From Lamellibrachia satsuma (lineage: Eukaryota; Annelida; Polychaeta; Sabellida; Siboglinidae): DNA of 64,000 nucleotides. The stretch is taken from NCBI GenBank assembly GCA_033239005.1, contig BSQZ01000111.1, forward strand, positions 186,001-250,000, read 5' to 3'. The notes under the pieces were generated by a model. That model was not told where the DNA came from and searched no databases. It saw only the letters and a list, made by a program, of their open reading frames with translations. Position 1 is the first letter of the stretch. Every line of letters begins with the position of its first letter. The translations under genes and the position numbers were made by a program. This document shows, one piece after another, positions 59,625-64,000 of this stretch.

Positions 59625-59835
59625 ATAATAGCGTGGTCTTTGGGACTGTATAGAGTTCTTTGAAGAGTCTTTGGGACTGTGTAAAGGTATTTGAACATTC
59701 TTTGGGACAGTGTACAGTTCTTTGAACAGTATTTGGAACTGTGTAAAGTTCTTTGAACAGTCCTTAGGATTGTGTAAAGTTCTCTTAACAGTCTTTGGGA
59801 CTGTGTAAAGTTATTTGAATAGTCTTTAAAACTGT
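59625..59835. repeat. Minisatellite, 31-bp unit x6-7, inside SINE A tail
   Basis: The unit is TCTTTGGGACTGTGTAAAGT plus TCTTTGAACAG. Single-copy counterparts in other SINE A copies read GTCATTGGGACTGTTCAAAA, so the array derives from the SINE tail. Confidence 0.9.
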
Positions 59836-60085
59836 TCACCCCCTGGCAGACATGTTCATTCCAAAGCCATCTCAGCTTCTCCAGGAAACATTCAGCCATG
59901 CTGCAATTAGTGCACAAAGACTATTCATTCACATATATATCCATCACTGCCTGTAGCCAGGTACTCATTTCTACAGCTGAGTGAACTGAGGCAATGTGGA
60001 TTGAAACAATTTCCGAAGCTTTGAAATGGCAGAAAGATGATTCAAACTCAGGTTTCTCGATTGAGAGTCAATGTAACTGCTTCAT
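59625..60085 (-). mobile_element. SINE family A copy with array at its tail
   Basis: The minus strand has a head with box B-like CTGAGTTTGAATCA (complement at about 60039-60052), the body (complement of GCCATGCTGCAATTAGTGCA) and CACCCCCTGGCAGAC joined directly to the 31-bp array. Confidence 0.8.
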
Positions 60086-60089
60086 TCCT

Positions 60090-60595
60090 CTTGATACAAT
60101 GCTGATTAACAGGGTATCACAGTTACCCCAAGTTAGGTACAAGGGGCACTCGTGTAGACATCTGAATGAGGGTGTGATCCTCTGTTCATCTTTACTGCGA
60201 TTCTAACACTCCATCACTGTGCCAAGGCAGCTGACTATGACCTGGACAATAACTGTGACAAACACCAGGACACCACACCAAAGAAACTGTCAACACTATC
60301 ACCAGCTAGGACATAAAGTCACACCTTGCATCACAGTCTCACAAAGACCTCATAAAGATGTCATGAAGATATCATTAAGATGCAATTGGTGAGTATGGCA
60401 GACTGGAAAAGTTAGTGTGTACATAGTGTCACATATATGGGTCCCATGTGCACGTGTGCGTGTGTATGCGCGTGAATATAACCAAGCATTTGGAAATCAT
60501 TGGCAAATTAAGTCAAGTCCAGCGCATAAATCCACACAAAGATGCCATTATCAGATATTGCAATTTCCATTTGTCTTGCAACATAATTAGTTCAA
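60090..60595. other. Intergenic DNA, no supported gene
   Basis: Nothing recognisable. Confidence 0.5.
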
Positions 60596-60599
60596 CTGT

Positions 60600-60730
60600 T
60601 GAGTAAGATGTCGCGTAAGAACTAAGATGTCGAATAAGATGTCGAGTAAGATGTCGAGTAAGATGTTGAGTAAGATGTCGAGTAATATGTCGAGTAATAT
60701 GTCGAGTAATATATCGAGTAAGATGTTAAT
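60600..60730. repeat. 12-bp unit, ~10 copies
   Basis: GAGTAAGATGTC-type units, reading MSSK-like repeats; a repeat artefact, not a gene. Confidence 0.95.
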
Positions 60731-60734
60731 ACGT

Positions 60735-61655
60735 CTTAAGCCTTTCTTGACTCCAGTGCATTTATTTATAAACCACTTTGATACATTTTTCTTGCTGCGT
60801 GTCTATTTTTATGACCCATGAGCTTTTAAACTAGTTGTGCCTTCAATTTATTTTACATCCCAAGTCTGTCAACAATAAATTATTCTTGCAGTCGGTTTTC
60901 TTGCCTGCTACAACCTACAAGTTCAGTGCAAGACACAACTAGAGACCAGGTGTGATTGAACTCTACATCGAGCGCCTACAATATCAATTAACCCCAAGTA
61001 GCGCTTACTGTTACCTAGACATGAGTGAACAAATCAATTAGGTCTGCAGCCTCAGGCCAGTCATGAGTCTCCTGAACCCCTAGGGGTGCATGGTCAAACT
61101 TAGCATGATCACAATTGAACAGGAACAATCTCCAATGTCTCATCTTCAGTACTGGGAGGTTATGTAAGAGCAAGAGTCAGGTTTCTAACCAACTGAAAGG
61201 GGAAGTGAAGGTATTAGTGGGCAACTACCCAGGAACAATTTACGGCTCACACACTGGACAAATGGCTAAGTTAAACAATCGTCCTAATATAAATTATATA
61301 ACATTCAAACACATGATATACTAGTGAGTAGTGTTGACCGAATTTTCAGCATGACATTACGTAGTTTCTCCAGCTTGAATGTTGTGCAAACGCAGAGTAG
61401 TTGTGTAAGCAAATAGCACGTTGGAATGATACAACCAACCGATTACTGTGAAAGCATGCGTTCTTATGTGTGTGCATGCATGCGTGCATGCATGTATGCT
61501 TGCGTGAGTGCGTGCATGCATCATCACACCATCCTATGTATGAACATGGGCACATGGATCTGAATGTGTACAAGTGCATTCGTGCCTTTGATACTCTTCA
61601 CTATAGCAATGTTGTTATTTTGACATCTGGCAACAAAAAGAGCAGTGACAGATAA
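60735..61655. other. Intergenic DNA with a TGCATGCG simple repeat
   Basis: CATG/GCGT repeats occur near 61465-61520; nothing else is supported. Confidence 0.5.
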
Positions 61656-61662
61656 TCAACAT

Positions 61663-61747
61663 ACCTGGCCCTGTCTCACTGGCCACACAATACCTGGCCC
61701 TGTCTCACTGGCCACACAATACCTGGCCCTGTCTCACTGGCCACACA
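61663..61747. repeat. 29-bp unit x3
   Basis: ACCTGGCCCTGTCTCACTGG plus CCACACAAT, three near-identical copies. Confidence 0.95.
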
Positions 61748-61799
61748 CGCTTAATGGATCATCAGAAATGTCATAAACCTACCTGTAAAACAAGAGCAG

Positions 61800-62290
61800 A
61801 ATCACAACATTAATTACAAGACAACATCACACAATCAATTACACTTATAAACCCCATTACAAGACAGCATCACACTATTAATAACACATGTAAACATAAT
61901 TACAATAACATCATAACACCACACCATTACTTACACCATTACAACACATCATCACACAATTAATGACACCCGTAAACACCGTGACAAGACATCACCACAT
62001 CAGTATTTACATATGTGAACCACATTACAAGACATCATCACATCATTATTTACATTTGTAAACAACATTACAATACATCACCACACCATTATTAACATTT
62101 GTAAACCACATTAGAAGACATCATCACACAAGTATTTACACTTGTAAACCACATTAGAAGACATCATCGCATCATTATTTTACACTTGTAAACTGCATTA
62201 CAAGTCATCATCACACCATTATTTACACTTGTAAACCTCATGACAACACATCATCACACCATCAATTACACCAGTGCACCATTAATTGGT
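61800..62290. repeat. Diverged minisatellite, ~43-bp unit, ~11 copies
   Basis: The core is ACATCATCACACCATTATTT, then ACA(C/T)TTGTAAACC and CATTACAAG. Substantial divergence and indels suggest an older array. Confidence 0.85.
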
Positions 62291-62439
62291 TGACAACATT
62301 CCACAGAATGTAAATGGACAGAAATCACATTTTCATCATAGATCTGACCTTTCTCCTAACAGATATTTACACTGATATAGTGATACGGGTTGACGTTCTT
62401 GAACATCAACAGACCACCACGTCGCATCTCCAGACTACA

Positions 62440-62925
62440 GAGACCTATGGCTATGGGCGTTACAATACAGCGAACTATCGATGCATCACAATAGTCAATG
62501 TCATGATGCAATACTATTAATAGTAAATTGAAATACTGATAGTCATCACTGACATTACACATAAAGATATCGTTAGTAACAATAGTCGGTAAAACAAATC
62601 AACAGGACACTGTAGTGCTGTAGTGCTGTAGTGCTGTAGTGCAGTTCATGAACATGCTTGCTCAACTTCATTTGGTAACTTTACTCATCTGTCAACCTAA
62701 CATCAACAACAATTGTTGATCAGAGCTGCTTCATTTACGGATTCACCAATTTGAATCAACTGCCTCCAAGGCCAAGGGCATCCATTATGGTTTCGGACAG
62801 CTATTCGCTGTTCCACGTTACCATCGCAATACCATAAAATCATCGCAAAAGTATTGCAATAGTAACGCAGCCATCGCGATACTATCGCAATAGTAAAATT
62901 ACCCCCAAATAGTCACCCCTACACC
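62440..62925 (-). mobile_element. Dispersed repeat family D (hAT-like?), copy 2
   Basis: The minus strand starts near TAGGGGTGACTATTTGGGGG, continues TTTTACTATTGCGATAGTAT, CCTTGGAGGCAGTTGATT and TGCATCGATAGTTC. It is collinear with 41628-41990. An 8-bp TGTAGTGC x4 repeat (62610-62641) lies inside it. Confidence 0.5.
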
Positions 62926-62929
62926 TAGC

Positions 62930-64000
62930 CCCCATTTTGCCACAAGTCCCAGGATAACACATCTCAACAGAAAGCACAATCCATATTTCTGAAACTCTTC
63001 TATTGCTCCTATTGTGGCAGGCACACGAGGAAAACCCTGAAATAATTTGACTAGATGGTAAGGGCCTGAAAGAAGCGAAGGGGCGTCGGCCAAAGGTCGA
63101 CGTGGGGGATGGTGCGGGAAGGGGCTAGGAAATTTTTTTAAAATCAGTTGCTCTGTGGTCAATTCTGAGACACTTTGGAGCAAAAACAAAATGTTCAAAA
63201 TCACGACTCTCACAAGGAGCAAAATAAAAAAGTCTTTCTAAAACAAAATATATTTCCGATTGGGACGAGTTGGGGGTCAACATACAGGGTTATCTAACAG
63301 CTACGTTGCAAAATGCTTGATCCATCTATCCATCTGGTCTGGTCATGGTTTTTAACATGTTTAACAAGTGCCATCAACATTTTGACAGTTGGGTTTCATT
63401 ATCCAGGTGTACGTGTAAGTTTTAGATTTTAATAGAATCTACATTCTTAAGTCTTCTTATGTAGATTCTAGCTTTAATTGAAACTATTTTGCCAGACCGA
63501 TTTTTTTATTTGCCTGTCCCCACTAAAATAATACTCTGATTTGTTATGAATGATATTTAGCCTCATCCTCTCACCACCTCAAAATACAAGATTTAAAATG
63601 ACCGCAAAAGTCACCAGGTTTATTGTTGCCATGGTAACTGGATGAAGAATGCAAAGTCATTGCCTAAAAGTGTGTCAGCGAGTGCGGACTGAGCTCTCTC
63701 ACATTTACGACCGTCATCAAACTTGCACGATTTGTGACCAGTAATGAATAAACCCGTGAATAACAGGTTCTGTCGTCATCAACATACACCCATAGCTGTC
63801 AATCACTGTCAGTGACACATCAGAGCTGCACTGATTTGACCTTTAGAGAGAAACCTAAGGTCATTAAGTATATTAAGTACTTTGTATCTCGGGAGTCACG
63901 TTTTCAGGGTTTCATCTACGACCTCACAGTTGGGTTGTCTGTTTTTTTTTTTAATTCATCCACTGAATTACCCTTTGTAGTTATTGTGTACGACTGTCCC
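62930..64000. other. Intergenic DNA, no supported gene
   Basis: The frame at 62899-63222 (minus) has no domain. A short inverted repeat GTAGATTCTA/TAGAATCTAC lies near 63425-63475. Nothing else is supported. Confidence 0.5.

Overview
This window looks like eukaryotic, metazoan DNA, most likely from an invertebrate animal such as a mollusc or another marine lineage; the sequence alone does not fix the species. The evidence is short exons with GT/AG splice sites in long introns, tRNA-derived SINEs with box A/B promoters, several non-LTR (LINE) reverse transcriptase remnants, a pogo/Tigger-like DNA element, and no compact operons. Most long open frames are artefacts of tandem repeats whose unit is a multiple of 3.

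Host gene: only one host gene is well supported, on the minus strand in the left part of the window. Three exons (16201-16269, 3406-3608, 1170-1302) join in compatible phase. They encode about 134 residues that become a Q/E-rich, probably coiled-coil segment. The gene continues beyond the left edge. I do not recognise the family. A GC-richer patch at 33939-34200, with TATAAATA motifs and strong splice donors on both strands, may be a promoter and first exon; a link to this gene is unproven.

Repeats: more than thirty mini- and microsatellite arrays fill roughly a fifth of the window, with units from 2 to 72 bp. The largest is a 45-bp unit repeated about 84 times (46716-50502), containing an internal 990-bp (22-unit) duplication. 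Transposon remnants are scattered throughout. SINE family A has four copies (15.3, 18.0, 57.0 and 59.6 kb). SINE family B has three (24.7, 43.2 and 46.3 kb). LINE fragments lie at 1.0, 5.2, 8.2, 9.8, 17.0, 19.7, 34.8, 52.1-54.8 and 57.5 kb. A pogo-like element at 10.99-11.98 kb is nested in another repeat, and a second copy lies at 36.55 kb.

Main observation: many of the arrays did not arise in neutral spacer. They start inside, or exactly at the edge of, transposon copies. All four SINE-A copies carry an array, each at a different internal position. LINE coding 3' ends at 5.4, 19.8, 34.8 and 1.0 kb contain or abut arrays, and the pogo-like copy at 36.6 kb runs into a 58-bp array. Even a host exon shows the behaviour: the 3' splice site and first codons of exon 1170-1302 are repeated in decayed form in the adjacent intron. 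The window is best read as intron plus intergenic DNA of a genome with very active tandem duplication. I saw no gene cluster, CRISPR array or prokaryote-type system.
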